From Pseudomonas vancouverensis (GTDB taxonomy: Bacteria > Pseudomonadota > Gammaproteobacteria > Pseudomonadales > Pseudomonadaceae), in the NCBI RefSeq assembly GCF_004348895.1, contig NZ_RRZK01000028.1, forward strand, positions 186,001 through 250,000: a stretch of 64,000 bases of DNA, written 5' to 3'. Of the stretch, positions 1 to 9,494 are shown piece after piece (the first letter of the stretch is position 1; the number at the start of each line of letters is the position of its first letter). The notes beneath the pieces were generated by a model. That model searched no databases. It saw nothing but the letters and a program-made list of their open reading frames with translations, and was not told where the DNA came from. Position numbers and translations under genes: made by a program.

Positions 1-1178
1 CGACATTGTTCGCCGCCTTCCTCTATTTCGACCTGAGCTTCATGGTCTGGTACCTGCTTGGCCCCCTGGCGGTGCAGATCGCCGCCGACCTGCAACTGAC
101 AACGCAACAACGCGGGCTGGTGGTGGCCACGCCCATTCTGGCCGGGGCAGTTCTGCGCTTCGTGATGGGGATGCTGGCTGATCGCCTGTCACCCAAGACT
201 GCCGGCCTGATCGGTCAGGTCATCGTGATCTGCGCCCTGTTCGGCGCCTGGAAAATCGGTATCCACAGCTACGAGCAAGCGTTGTTGCTGGGGCTGTTCC
301 TGGGCATGGCTGGCGCCTCTTTCGCCGTCGCCCTGCCCTTGGCGTCACAGTGGTATCCGCCGCAACACCAAGGCAAGGCGATGGGCATTGCCGGCGCAGG
401 CAACTCGGGCACGGTGTTCGCCGCGTTGATCGCCCCGGTACTGGCAGCGGCATTTGGCTGGAGCAACGTGTTCGGTTTCGCCCTGATTCCACTGATCCTG
501 ACCTTGATCGTCTTTGCCTGGTTGGCCAAAAACGCCCCCGAGCGGCCAAAGGCCAAAGCCATGGCCGACTACTTCAAGGCTCTGGGCGACCGCGATAGCT
601 GGTGGTTCATGTTTTTCTACAGCGTGACCTTCGGCGGCTTCATCGGCCTGGCCAGCGCCCTGCCCGGCTACTTTAACGACCAGTATGGCCTGAGCCCGGT
701 CACTGCCGGTTACTACACCGCTGCATGCGTATTTGGCGGCAGCCTGATGCGCCCGCTGGGCGGTGCCTTGGCTGACCGGTTCGGGGGCATCCGCACCCTG
801 CTGGCGATGTACACCGTTGCAGCGATCTGCATCACCGCGGTCGGCTTCAATCTGCCAAGTTCCTACGCGGCATTGGCGCTTTTCGTCTGCACCATGCTCG
901 GCCTGGGTGCCGGTAATGGCGCAGTGTTCCAACTGGTGCCACAGCGCTTTCGCCGGGAAATCGGCGTGATGACCGGCCTGATCGGCATGGCCGGTGGCAT
1001 TGGTGGGTTTGCCTTGGCGGCCGGCATGGGTGCAATCAAGCAAAGCACCGGCAGCTATCAACTGGCCCTGTGGTTGTTCGCCAGCCTGGGTGTGCTGGCG
1101 TGGTTCGGATTGCACGGGGTGAAACGGCGCTGGAGAACCACCTGGGGCTCGGCTGCCGTCACGGCTGCGCGGGTTTGA
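1..1178 (+). CDS. nasA: Nitrate transporter of the NarK/NasA (MFS, NNP) family, 5' end cut by window
   Basis: Inner-membrane major-facilitator protein that takes up nitrate for assimilation. The reading frame is open at the window edge and starts inside the first transmembrane helix (FAAFLYFDLSFMVWYLLGPL), so only a short N-terminal piece is missing. The visible 391 residues are almost wholly hydrophobic helices. Two glycine-rich nitrate-signature stretches are seen, GAGNSGTVFAALIAP in the first half and GLGAGNGAVFQLVP in the second. These are typical of the nitrate/nitrite porter family. The next gene begins 7 bases after the stop, and the nitrite and nitrate reductase genes follow on the same strand, so the substrate is very likely nitrate. 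Nitrite uptake as well cannot be excluded. Confidence 0.9.
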   Translation, partial: TLFAAFLYFDLSFMVWYLLGPLAVQIAADLQLTTQQRGLVVATPILAGAVLRFVMGMLADRLSPKTAGLIGQVIVICALFGAWKIGIHSYEQALLLGLFLGMAGASFAVALPLASQWYPPQHQGKAMGIAGAGNSGTVFAALIAPVLAAAFGWSNVFGFALIPLILTLIVFAWLAKNAPERPKAKAMADYFKALGDRDSWWFMFFYSVTFGGFIGLASALPGYFNDQYGLSPVTAGYYTAACVFGGSLMRPLGGALADRFGGIRTLLAMYTVAAICITAVGFNLPSSYAALALFVCTMLGLGAGNGAVFQLVPQRFRREIGVMTGLIGMAGGIGGFALAAGMGAIKQSTGSYQLALWLFASLGVLAWFGLHGVKRRWRTTWGSAAVTAARV

Positions 1179-1185
1179 GGTTTCG

Positions 1186-2854
1186 ATGAGCCTGCAACTG
1201 AGTTTCGCCGAAGCCAGCGCCATCGGTCCTCGTGAGGAAAACCAGGATGCGCTGCGCCTGGTCACGCCAGCCCCGGCACTGGCGGCGAGCAAAGGCTACC
1301 TGTTCGCCATTGCCGACGGCGTCAGCCAGTGCGCTGATGGTGGCCTGGCCGCCCGTTCAACGTTGCAGGCCCTGGCGCTGGATTACTACGCCACCCCGGA
1401 AACCTGGAGCGTCGCGCAAGCACTCGATCGCCTGCTGTTGGCGCAGAACCGCTGGTTGCAGGCCAATGGTGGCGGACAACCGCTGCTGACCACCCTCAGT
1501 GCAATGGTCCTGCGTGGCCGGCGTTTTACCTTGGCCCATGTCGGCGATTGTCGGGTGTATCGCTGGCACGCCGATCGGTTGCAGCGAATCAGCGAGGATC
1601 ACGTCTGGGAGCAGCCGGGCATGCAGCACGTGCTGAAACGTGCGCTGGGGCTCGATCAACATCTGGTGCTGGATTTTCTCGACGGTGAGTTGCGCCCCGA
1701 AGAAAGCTTCGTCCTGCTCAGCGACGGCATCTGGGCCGTCCTGGGCGATACCGCCATCGCCGCGATCCTGCGCGATCAGCCAGACTTGCAAAGCGCCGCG
1801 CAAACACTGGTCAATGCCGCACACCTGGCGGGCAGCCAGGACAATGCCAGTGCTTTACTGGTGCGGGTCGATGCCCTCGGTGAAGCCAGCATCGGCGATG
1901 CGCTGATTCACTTGCAGCAATGGCCATTGCCGCCAGCCCTGAAACCGGGTCAGGCGTTCGAGGGTTGGCAGGTTGAGGGGATCGTTGCACAGAGTCAGCA
2001 ATCTTTGCTTTACCGGGTTCGCGACAACCAACAACACGCCTGGCTGCTGAAAACGCTGCCGGGACACCTGCACGACGATCACCAGACCGGGCAAGCGCTG
2101 CTCTCGGAAGAGTGGTTTCTCAAACGCGTAGCCGGCCGGCACTTTCCTGAAGTCCATGCCGCCAGTCAGCGTCAGCATTTGTACTACGTGATGCGTGAAT
2201 ATTCGGGCGCCACCCTGGCGCAACGGCATGCACAGGGCGGACCGTTGCCGCTGGCCCAATGGCAAGACATCGCCGAGCGCTTGCTACGGGCAGTCGGCCT
2301 GTTGCATCGACGGCAGATTCTGCATCGCGATATCAAACCGGAAAACCTGTTGCTGGGGCTGGACGGTGAGTTGCGCTTGCTGGACTTCGGCCTCGCCTAC
2401 TGCCCTGGTCTTTCCCAGGATCTGCCGTGGACCCTTCCGGGTACGCCCAGCTATATCGCACCGGAAGCCTTTCGCGGAGAACTGCCGACGTCACGACAGG
2501 ATCTATACGCCGTCGGTGTGACCCTGTATTTCCTGCTCACCGGGCATTACCCCTATGGCGAAATCGAAGCGTTCCAGCGCCCGAGGTTTGGCCAGCCGGT
2601 CAATGCCAACCGCTACCGACCGGACCTGCCGGACTGGATCACCCCATAACCTGGAACGCGCCGTGGCAGTGGACCCCGATCAGCGCTTTGAAACGGCGGA
2701 AGAATGGTTGCTGCTGCTCGAACAGGGCGAACGCCGCAGTTTGAATATGCGCCCCAAGCCATTGCTGGAACGCGAACCACTGAAAGTCTGGCGGACAGTG
2801 GCGCTGCTATCGCTGCTGCTCAACCTGGCGCTGCTGGTGGTCGCGCTCCATTAG
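1186..2854 (+). pseudogene. Bifunctional PP2C-type phosphatase / Ser-Thr kinase, frameshifted near the C-terminus
   Basis: Residues 1-225 form a PP2C-like phosphatase (GPREENQD, IADGVSQC, HVGDCRVYRW, LLSDGIW, SQDNAS). Residues 255-487 form a protein kinase with catalytic lysine in LLKTLP, HRDIKPEN, LDFGLAY and GTPSYIAPE. The frame stops at TAA 2647-2649, straight after DWITP. Another frame continues as HNLERAVAVDPDQRFETAEEWLLLLEQG and ends in a transmembrane helix (VALLSLLLNLALLVVALH) at 2854. Removing one C from the CCCC run at 2642-2645 joins the two parts into a protein of about 555 residues, so this is a one-base insertion or a sequencing error. A start with GAGG 5 bases upstream follows the nitrate transporter closely. 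Orthologues sit between nasA and nirB in other pseudomonads. The role is unknown, perhaps control of nitrate assimilation. Confidence 0.85.
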
Positions 2855-2943
2855 CGGGCAAAGCGCGTTGAATCGGTGCATTCCCTCACGGCGCAGCCTC
2901 CGCAGGCGGGAGCAAAGCCAATAAACACGGGTTCTGAGCGACT

Positions 2944-2960
2944 TGGCACAAGCGCTGCAT
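2944..2960 (+). promoter_or_regulatory. Sigma-54 (-24/-12) promoter for nirBD-nasC-cobA
   Basis: TTGGCAC, five bases, then CTGCAT. The invariant GG (2945-2946) and GC (2957-2958) are exactly 10 bases apart, as sigma-54 promoters require. Initiation would fall near 2970, just upstream of the two hairpins and terminator of the leader. A GGTGCA half-site resembling an NtrC box lies at 2875-2880. Nitrogen control through NtrC is inferred. Confidence 0.65.
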
Positions 2961-2984
2961 TAACGCTTTCAACAGACATAAAGC

Positions 2985-3027
2985 GCAGGCTTCAACGACG
3001 AAGGCTGCACTTCCCGAGAGAACGGGA
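2985..3027 (+). promoter_or_regulatory. ANTAR-type two-hairpin RNA leader (likely NasT antitermination target)
   Basis: Two adjacent stem-loops carry six-base loops. Hairpin 1 pairs 2985-2993 with 3000-3008 (one G-G mismatch), loop AACGAC. Hairpin 2 pairs 3012-3016 with 3023-3027, loop AGAGAA. Both loops have A at position 1 and G at position 4, the known recognition pattern of ANTAR-domain antiterminators. An intrinsic terminator follows 8 bases later. NasT/NasR proteins of this class control nitrate-assimilation operons in Azotobacter, Klebsiella and Pseudomonas. The regulator gene itself is not in this window. Confidence 0.75.
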
Positions 3028-3035
3028 CCAGGACA

Positions 3036-3075
3036 AAGGCGTCCTCGCTAGGCAACTAGCGGGACGCCTTTTTTT
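3036..3075 (+). terminator. Attenuator (intrinsic terminator) in the nirB leader
   Basis: AAGGCGTCC (3036-3044) pairs with GGACGCCTT (3062-3070), and CGCTAG (3046-3051) with CTAGCG (3056-3061), around a GCAA tetraloop with one bulged T. A run of seven T follows. It lies 70 bases before nirB and after the two ANTAR hairpins, so it should end transcription unless the antiterminator is bound. Confidence 0.85.
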
Positions 3076-3144
3076 GTTTGCGCAACATTTGTCGAGCGTG
3101 GCCTGAACCCTGATGAGGCAAGCCTGAGCTCCCCGGAGAAGCTG

Positions 3145-5598
3145 ATGAAAAAACTAAAACTGGTGATGATCGGCAACGGCATGGCCGGGGTCCGGACCCT
3201 GGAAGAATTGCTCAAACTGAGCACTGAGCTGTACGACATCACGGTCTTCGGCGCCGAACCGCACACCAACTACAACCGCATCCTGTTGTCGCCGGTGCTG
3301 GCGGGTGAACAGACCTTCGAAGAGATCGTGCTCAACGACCTGAGCTGGTACCTGGACAACAACGTCAAACTGCTGCTCAATCGCAAAGTGGTGGAGATTG
3401 ACCGGGTCAAGCGCCGGGTCATCGCCGAAGACGGCAGCGAAGCCGAATACGACCGCCTGCTGATCGCCACCGGCTCGACACCTTTCATCCTGCCCATTCC
3501 CGGCAACACCCTTGAGGGTGTGATCGGCTACCGCGATATCGCCGACACCCAGGCCATGATCGACACTGCGAAAACCCACCGGCACGCCGTGGTGATCGGT
3601 GGCGGCCTGCTCGGCCTGGAGGCTGCCAACGGCCTGATGCTGCGGGGCATGCACGTGACCGTGGTGCACATCGGCGAGTGGTTGATGGAGCGGCAACTGG
3701 ACAAAACCAGCGGCCAGCTACTGCAAACCGCCCTGGAGACGCGCGGCCTGCACTTTCGTCTGAGCGAACACACCCAGGCCCTGCACGACGCGGGCAACGG
3801 CCGGGTCGGTTCGGTGCAGTTCAAGAACGGCGACATCATCCCCGCGGACCTGGTGGTGATGGCCGCCGGCATTCGCCCCAATACTGAACTGGCGGAGAAA
3901 TCCGGCATTCCGTGCAACCGCGGGATTCTGGTCAACGACACCCTGCAAACCTACGACCCGCGGATCTACGCCATCGGTGAATGCGCCAGCCATCGCGGCA
4001 TTGCCTATGGCTTGGTAGCCCCCCTGTTCGAACAGGCCAAGGTCTGCGCCAATCACCTCGCGCAACTCGGTTTTGCCACCTACAAGGGCTCGGTGACCTC
4101 GACCAAACTGAAGGTTACCGGCATCGACCTGTTCTCCGCCGGCGACTTCATGGGCGGCGAAGGCACCGAGACCATCACCCTTTCCGATCCGATCGGCGGG
4201 GTCTACAAAAAACTGGTGATCAAGGACGATGTGCTGGTCGGCGCCTGCCTGTACGGCGACACGGCAGACGGCGGTTGGTACTTCCGCCAGATCCGTGAGA
4301 ACCATGCCATCAGCGAGATCCGCGATCACTTGATGTTTGGCGAAAACGCCTTGGGCGACGTGGGACACCAAGGCCAGGACAAAGCCATGAGCATGGCCGA
4401 CGGCGCCGAAGTCTGCGGCTGCAACGGCGTGTGCAAGGGCACCATCGTCAAGGCGATTCAGGAACACGGACTGTTCAGCGTCGACGACGTCAAGAAACAC
4501 ACCAAGGCCGCCAGCTCCTGTGGCTCCTGCGCAGGTCTGGTGGAGCAGATCCTGATCAACACCGTGGGCGGCGCGGCAGACGTCAAGCCGAAAAGCGAAA
4601 AGGCCATTTGCGGTTGTAGCGACCTCAATCACGGACAGATCCGCCAGGCCATCCGCGAGCAGCACCTGCTGACCATCGCCGGCACCATGAGCTACCTGAA
4701 CTGGCGCACACCCAATGGCTGCGCCACCTGCCGGCCGGCACTCAATTACTACCTGATTTCCACTTGGCCGGGGGAAGCCCGGGACGATCCGCAATCGCGC
4801 CTGATCAACGAAAGAGCCCACGCCAACATCCAGAAAGACGGCACCTACTCTGTCGTCCCGCGGATGTGGGGCGGCGTGACCAATCCTTCGGAGTTGCGGC
4901 GTATTGCCGACGTTGCCGACAAGTACAAGGTGCCGATGGTCAAGGTCACCGGAGGCCAGCGCATTGATTTGCTGGGCATCCGCAAACAGGACCTGCCGGG
5001 GGTCTGGAAAGACCTGGACATGCCGTCCGGCCATGCCTACGGCAAATCCATCCGTACGGTGAAAACCTGCGTCGGCAGCGAGTTCTGCCGCTTTGGCACG
5101 CAGAACTCCACACAGTTGGGTATCGAGCTGGAACATGACCTCTTCAACATGTGGTCGCCGCACAAGGTGAAACTGGCTGTCTCCGGCTGCCCGCGCAACT
5201 GCTCGGAAGCCGGCATCAAGGACGTAGGCATCATCGGCGTAGACTCCGGCTGGGAGATGTACATCGGCGGCAACGGCGGGATCAAGACCGAAGTGGCGGA
5301 GTTCTTCGTCAAACTGAAAACCGCCGAAGAAGTCCGTGAATACAACGGCGCATTCCTGCAGCTCTATCGCGAAGAAGCCTTTTACCTCGAGCGCACCGTG
5401 CACTACCTGCAGCGGGTTGGCATGGACCATATCAAGAAAGCCGTGCTTGAAGACCCGGAGCGACGCAAGGCGCTCAACGATCGCCTGCAATTCTCGCTGT
5501 CGTTCGAACAGGACCCGTGGAAGGAACGCCTGGAACAGCCACAGCTGAAAAAAGAATTCGACGTCATCCCCGTGAAAAACCTGGAGGTGCTGGCATGA
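3145..5598 (+). CDS. nirB: Assimilatory nitrite reductase [NAD(P)H] large subunit
   Basis: Cytoplasmic flavo-iron-sulfur-sirohaem enzyme that reduces nitrite to ammonium with NAD(P)H. The 817 residues have the usual order of parts. FAD-binding GNGMAG is at 10-15 and NAD-binding GGGLLGLEAANG near 153. Two BFD-like [2Fe-2S] regions follow, CGCNGVC ... CGSC at about 423-460 and CGCS ... CATC at about 488-527. The sulfite/nitrite reductase half ends with the sirohaem/4Fe-4S cysteines CVGSEFC (about 642) and CPRNC (about 682). The start has GGAGA at good spacing. The last four bases overlap nirD (ATGA). Expression should depend on the sigma-54 promoter and ANTAR attenuator upstream. Confidence 0.96.
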   Translation: MKKLKLVMIGNGMAGVRTLEELLKLSTELYDITVFGAEPHTNYNRILLSPVLAGEQTFEEIVLNDLSWYLDNNVKLLLNRKVVEIDRVKRRVIAEDGSEAEYDRLLIATGSTPFILPIPGNTLEGVIGYRDIADTQAMIDTAKTHRHAVVIGGGLLGLEAANGLMLRGMHVTVVHIGEWLMERQLDKTSGQLLQTALETRGLHFRLSEHTQALHDAGNGRVGSVQFKNGDIIPADLVVMAAGIRPNTELAEKSGIPCNRGILVNDTLQTYDPRIYAIGECASHRGIAYGLVAPLFEQAKVCANHLAQLGFATYKGSVTSTKLKVTGIDLFSAGDFMGGEGTETITLSDPIGGVYKKLVIKDDVLVGACLYGDTADGGWYFRQIRENHAISEIRDHLMFGENALGDVGHQGQDKAMSMADGAEVCGCNGVCKGTIVKAIQEHGLFSVDDVKKHTKAASSCGSCAGLVEQILINTVGGAADVKPKSEKAICGCSDLNHGQIRQAIREQHLLTIAGTMSYLNWRTPNGCATCRPALNYYLISTWPGEARDDPQSRLINERAHANIQKDGTYSVVPRMWGGVTNPSELRRIADVADKYKVPMVKVTGGQRIDLLGIRKQDLPGVWKDLDMPSGHAYGKSIRTVKTCVGSEFCRFGTQNSTQLGIELEHDLFNMWSPHKVKLAVSGCPRNCSEAGIKDVGIIGVDSGWEMYIGGNGGIKTEVAEFFVKLKTAEEVREYNGAFLQLYREEAFYLERTVHYLQRVGMDHIKKAVLEDPERRKALNDRLQFSLSFEQDPWKERLEQPQLKKEFDVIPVKNLEVLA

Positions 5599-5912
5599 AC
5601 TGGCTGGATATCTGCGCACTGGATGAAATCAATACCCTGGGCTCGCGGATCATCGCCGGCCCAAAGGGTGACATCGCGATTTTTCGTACCACTGACGACG
5701 AAGTGTTCGCCCTCGACGACCGCTGCCCGCACAAGGGAGGGCCGCTGTCCCAAGGACTGATCTACGGCAAACGGGTGGCCTGCCCGCTGCACAACTGGCA
5801 AATCGATCTGCAAAGCGGCGAAGCCCAGGCCCCGGATGTCGGCTGTGCCCATCACCACCCGGCGCGGGTCGAAAATGGCCGAGTGATGCTGGCCCTGCGG
5901 GACGCAGGCTGA
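5595..5912 (+). CDS. nirD: Nitrite reductase [NAD(P)H] small subunit, Rieske type
   Basis: Small partner of NirB, 105 residues, one Rieske-like domain. The two metal-binding boxes are present as CPHKGG and CPLHNW, so unlike the cysteine-free enterobacterial NirD this one could hold a [2Fe-2S] cluster. The start at 5595 gives an ATGA overlap with nirB, and the stop shares one base with the ATG of nasC (TGATG), so the three are translationally coupled. An in-frame start further upstream inside nirB exists but is less likely. Confidence 0.93.
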   Translation: MNWLDICALDEINTLGSRIIAGPKGDIAIFRTTDDEVFALDDRCPHKGGPLSQGLIYGKRVACPLHNWQIDLQSGEAQAPDVGCAHHHPARVENGRVMLALRDAG

Positions 5913-8629
5913 TGGACCGTCAGATCACCGCGTCCACCTGCTGTTACTGCGGGGTTGGCTGCGGGGTGCTGATCGAGCATAACGGCGAGCGCATCCTCGG
6001 CGTCAGCGGCGACCCGGCACACCCGGCCAATTTCGGCAAATTGTGCAGCAAGGGCTCGACCCTGCACTTGACTGGCGACGTGACGGCGCGGGCACTGTAT
6101 CCCGAACTGCGCCTGGGCAAAGGCCTGGCCCGCCACCGCAGCGACTGGGATAGCGCCCTCGATCACGCTGCCAGTGTCTTTGCCGCGACCATCACCGAAC
6201 ATGGCCCGGACAGCGTGGCGTTCTACATTTCCGGGCAACTGTTGACCGAGGACTACTACGCCTTCAACAAGCTGGCTCGCGCCCTGGTGGGCACCAACAA
6301 CATCGACAGCAATTCGCGCCTGTGCATGTCTTCGGCGGTGGTCGGCTACAAGCGCAGCCTGGGTGCCGACGCGCCTCCCTGCAGCTACGAAGACCTGGAG
6401 TTGAGCGATTGCGTGATGATCGTCGGCAGTAACATGGCCTACGCCCACCCGGTGCTGTTTCGTCGGCTGGAGGAAGCCCGATCCCGCCGGCCGCAGATGA
6501 AAGTCGTGGTCATCGACCCACGTCGTACAGACACCTGCGACCTGGCTGACCTGCACCTGGCGATCTTGCCTGGCACCGATGTCGCCTTGTTCCATGGGAT
6601 TTTGCATCTGTTGCTGTGGGAAGACTGGATCGACCGCGATTTCATCAGGGACCACACCGAGGGTCTGGCTGAACTGAAAAGCCTGGTGCGCGACTACACG
6701 CCGCAAATGGTTTCGCAGCTTTGCGGAATCAGCGTCGAGCAATTGCAGCAATGTGCCGAATGGATCGGCACATCATCCAGCTTTCTGTCGCTGTGGTGCA
6801 TGGGGCTGAATCAGTCCACCGCTGGCAGCGCGAAAAACAGTGCGCTGATCAATCTGCACCTGGCCACCGGGCAGATCGGTCGTCCCGGTGCAGGGCCTTT
6901 CTCCCTCACCGGTCAGCCCAATGCCATGGGCGGACGGGAAACCGGGAGCTTGTCCAACCTGCTGCCCGGTCATCGCGATGCCGCCAACGCTGAACATCGT
7001 GCCGAGGTGGCCGCTTACTGGGGCGTTGATCAACTGCCTGAAAAACCCGGGCTGACCGCGATCGAGCTGTTTGAGCAGATGGCCAACGGAAAAATCAAAG
7101 CCTTGTGGATCGCCTGCACCAACCCCGCGCAGTCGCTTCCCGATCAGGCCACCGTGCGCGCGGCACTGCAGGCCTGCCCATTCGTTGTCTTGCAGGAAGC
7201 CTTTCGCACCACGGAAACCGCAAGGTTTGCCGACCTGCTGTTGCCCGCCGCCAGCTGGGGGGAGAAGGAGGGTTGTGTGACCAACTCCGAACGGCGCATC
7301 TCCCATGTGCGCCAGGCCATCGCCGCGCCGGGTGACGCGAGACCGGATTGGGCGATCACCGTGGATTTCGCACAACGCCTGGAAAAATACCTGCGTCCGG
7401 GTCAAACCAGCCTGTTTGCCTTTGATAACCCTGTACAACTCTTTGATGAATACAAACAACTGACTCGCGAACGCGATCTGGACCTCTCCGGTATCAGCCA
7501 TGCACTGATCGATCGTCTGGGCCCGCAGCAATGGCCTTTCCCTTCGGGTGCCGTCGAGGGCACGACACGTCTGTATGTCGACGGGGTATTTGCCACGGCT
7601 AACGGCCGTGCGCAGTTCATCGCCGACCCGTATCGCGCCGCCAAAGAGCAACGCGATGCACGTTTCCCGCTGACCCTGATCACCGGTCGTCTGCGCGATC
7701 AATGGCACGGCATGAGCCGCACAGGCACCGCCGCTCAGTTGTTCGGTCATGTCAGCGAGGCTGTGTTAAGCCTGCATCCCGAAGAGCTGCGTCGGCATCG
7801 ACTGCAAACCGGTGACTTGATCAGCCTGAAGAGTCGTCGTGGCGCAGTGATTGTGCCGGTCGCCAGCGATGACAGCGTGCGTCCGGGCCAGGCCTTCTTG
7901 CCGATGCATTTTGGTGATCGTTTCCTCAAAGGGGGTGCGAACAGCCTCACCCTGCCCGCCTTCGACCCCCTGTCGAAACAACCGGAACTCAAACACAGCG
8001 GTGTGCGCCTGGAGCCGGTGCAATTGTCGTGGCAGCTTTTCGCGTTGATCGAGGGCAACGTCCAACAACACTTCGAGACACTACGACCCCTCTGCGAGGC
8101 GTTTTCCTACGTCAGCCTCAGTTTGATAGGTCGAGAACGCCCTGCGTTGCTCATACGCGCTGCCAGCGCCGCTGCGCCTGATCCACACCTGCTGCACGAT
8201 ATCGATCAATGCCTGGGGCTGAACGACGGACCGGTCCTGGCCTACGACGATCCCAGACGTGCCATCGGCAAGCGCGTGCGGATCGAGAACGGCCGAATCA
8301 CCGCTATCCGCCTGGCGGGGGAAACCCTCGCTCGACACTGGCTGCAAAACCTCTGGCTCGAGGGTCGTGCCGATGAACAGCTCAGGCGCTGGCTGCTCGC
8401 CCCCTTGAGTGCGCCACCTGGTCAAATCGACGCCGAAGTGATCGGCAATAAAACCTTGTGTAACTGCAAAAACGTCAGTCAGAACGCGGTTTGCACCGGT
8501 ATTCGCCGCGGCCTGGACTTGCAAGGTTTGAAACAGGAATTGGGTTGCGGCACGCAATGCGGCTCCTGCGTCCCGGAAATCAAGCGTTTGCTGGCCGCCC
8601 AAGCGCAGCCGCAAGCTGCCATCTCGTGA
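5912..8629 (+). CDS. nasC: Assimilatory nitrate reductase catalytic subunit (molybdopterin enzyme)
   Basis: Reduces nitrate to nitrite in the cytoplasm, feeding NirBD. The 905-residue protein begins with the [4Fe-4S] ligands CCYCGVGC ... KLCSKG (residues 9-50) and continues with a complete bis-MGD molybdopterin oxidoreductase body. It ends in a molydopterin-dinucleotide-binding domain (LITGRLRDQWHGMSRTG). A C-terminal BFD-like [2Fe-2S] module, CNCKN ... CGTQCGSC, lies at about 850-890 and presumably takes electrons from a reductase partner. This single-subunit layout is the NasA/NarB type and not the respiratory Nar or periplasmic Nap type. It overlaps nirD by one base, and cobA follows after 10 bases. 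Confidence 0.94.
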   Translation: MDRQITASTCCYCGVGCGVLIEHNGERILGVSGDPAHPANFGKLCSKGSTLHLTGDVTARALYPELRLGKGLARHRSDWDSALDHAASVFAATITEHGPDSVAFYISGQLLTEDYYAFNKLARALVGTNNIDSNSRLCMSSAVVGYKRSLGADAPPCSYEDLELSDCVMIVGSNMAYAHPVLFRRLEEARSRRPQMKVVVIDPRRTDTCDLADLHLAILPGTDVALFHGILHLLLWEDWIDRDFIRDHTEGLAELKSLVRDYTPQMVSQLCGISVEQLQQCAEWIGTSSSFLSLWCMGLNQSTAGSAKNSALINLHLATGQIGRPGAGPFSLTGQPNAMGGRETGSLSNLLPGHRDAANAEHRAEVAAYWGVDQLPEKPGLTAIELFEQMANGKIKALWIACTNPAQSLPDQATVRAALQACPFVVLQEAFRTTETARFADLLLPAASWGEKEGCVTNSERRISHVRQAIAAPGDARPDWAITVDFAQRLEKYLRPGQTSLFAFDNPVQLFDEYKQLTRERDLDLSGISHALIDRLGPQQWPFPSGAVEGTTRLYVDGVFATANGRAQFIADPYRAAKEQRDARFPLTLITGRLRDQWHGMSRTGTAAQLFGHVSEAVLSLHPEELRRHRLQTGDLISLKSRRGAVIVPVASDDSVRPGQAFLPMHFGDRFLKGGANSLTLPAFDPLSKQPELKHSGVRLEPVQLSWQLFALIEGNVQQHFETLRPLCEAFSYVSLSLIGRERPALLIRAASAAAPDPHLLHDIDQCLGLNDGPVLAYDDPRRAIGKRVRIENGRITAIRLAGETLARHWLQNLWLEGRADEQLRRWLLAPLSAPPGQIDAEVIGNKTLCNCKNVSQNAVCTGIRRGLDLQGLKQELGCGTQCGSCVPEIKRLLAAQAQPQAAIS

Positions 8630-8639
8630 GGAAAACACT

Positions 8640-9419
8640 ATGAGCGCAAAAGTCTGGCTGGTGGGTGCAGGTCCCGGCGATCCCGAGCTGCTGACCCTCA
8701 AAGCCGTACGGGCGTTGAGTGAAGCGGATGTGGTGCTGATCGACGATCTGGTCAACGACGCCGTGCTGGAGCATTGTCCCGGTGCGCGGATTATTGCGGT
8801 GGGTAAACGCGGTGGCTGTCGTTCGACGCCGCAGGCCTTTATCCATCGCCTGATGCTGCGTTATGCCCGTCAGGGAAAATGCGTGGTGAGGCTCAAGGGT
8901 GGCGACCCGTGCATCTTCGGACGTGGTGGCGAAGAAGCGCAGTGGTTAGGCGAACGGGGTATCGAGACTGAATTGGTCAACGGCATCACGGCCGGGCTGG
9001 CAGGCGCCACGCAATGCGCTATTCCATTGACCCTACGCGGTGTTGCACGCGGGGTGACGCTGGTAACCGCCCACACTCAAGACGAAAGCAGCCTGAACTG
9101 GCAAGCGCTCGCCCAAGGTGGCACCACACTGGTGGTCTACATGGGAGTGGCAAAGCTCTGCGAGATTCGTGAGCAACTGCTGGCGGGGGCAATGCCGGCA
9201 GAAACGCCGGTAGCAATGATTGAAAATGCATCACTGGCGCATCAACGGGAATGTCGCAGCACCCTGATGGCAATGGTGGAAGATGCCTGCGCCTTCGCGT
9301 TGAAAAGCCCGGCGATCCTGGTGATTGGCGCAGTCGCAGCCAATCCTTCCTGTGCTAGCGACCCTGCTCGTCAAGGGGCTCTATTCAGCGTCGCCCACGT
9401 TGGCAGTCAACACGCCTGA
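8640..9419 (+). CDS. cobA: Uroporphyrinogen-III C-methyltransferase (sirohaem synthesis)
   Basis: SAM-dependent enzyme that methylates uroporphyrinogen III twice to precorrin-2, the precursor of the sirohaem used by NirB. 259 residues, a stand-alone SUMT domain without the CysG dehydrogenase/chelatase part. Signatures are VGAGPGDPELLTLKA at the N-terminus and VVRLKGGDPCIFGRGGEE near residue 82. GAGG lies 8 bases before the ATG. As last gene of the nitrate/nitrite operon it supplies the cofactor, and a strong bidirectional terminator follows. Confidence 0.94.
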   Translation: MSAKVWLVGAGPGDPELLTLKAVRALSEADVVLIDDLVNDAVLEHCPGARIIAVGKRGGCRSTPQAFIHRLMLRYARQGKCVVRLKGGDPCIFGRGGEEAQWLGERGIETELVNGITAGLAGATQCAIPLTLRGVARGVTLVTAHTQDESSLNWQALAQGGTTLVVYMGVAKLCEIREQLLAGAMPAETPVAMIENASLAHQRECRSTLMAMVEDACAFALKSPAILVIGAVAANPSCASDPARQGALFSVAHVGSQHA

Positions 9420-9448
9420 CGCTTCTCTCTTCGCCCAATCGCAGGCAA

Positions 9449-9478
9449 AGAAAAGCCCGGCCTAAGCCGGGCTTTTCT
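9449..9478. terminator. Bidirectional terminator between cobA and oprF
   Basis: Stem 9450-9461 / 9466-9477 (GAAAAGCCCGGC) with a CTAA loop. A and T runs on both sides let it act on both strands. It separates the converging cobA and oprF genes. Confidence 0.88.
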
Positions 9479-9494
9479 CAGTACTGCAATCCAA

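Noticed and set aside
3718..5619. 633-residue minus-strand frame across nirB
   Set aside because: Shadow of nirB, same reasoning; nirB has all cofactor motifs.
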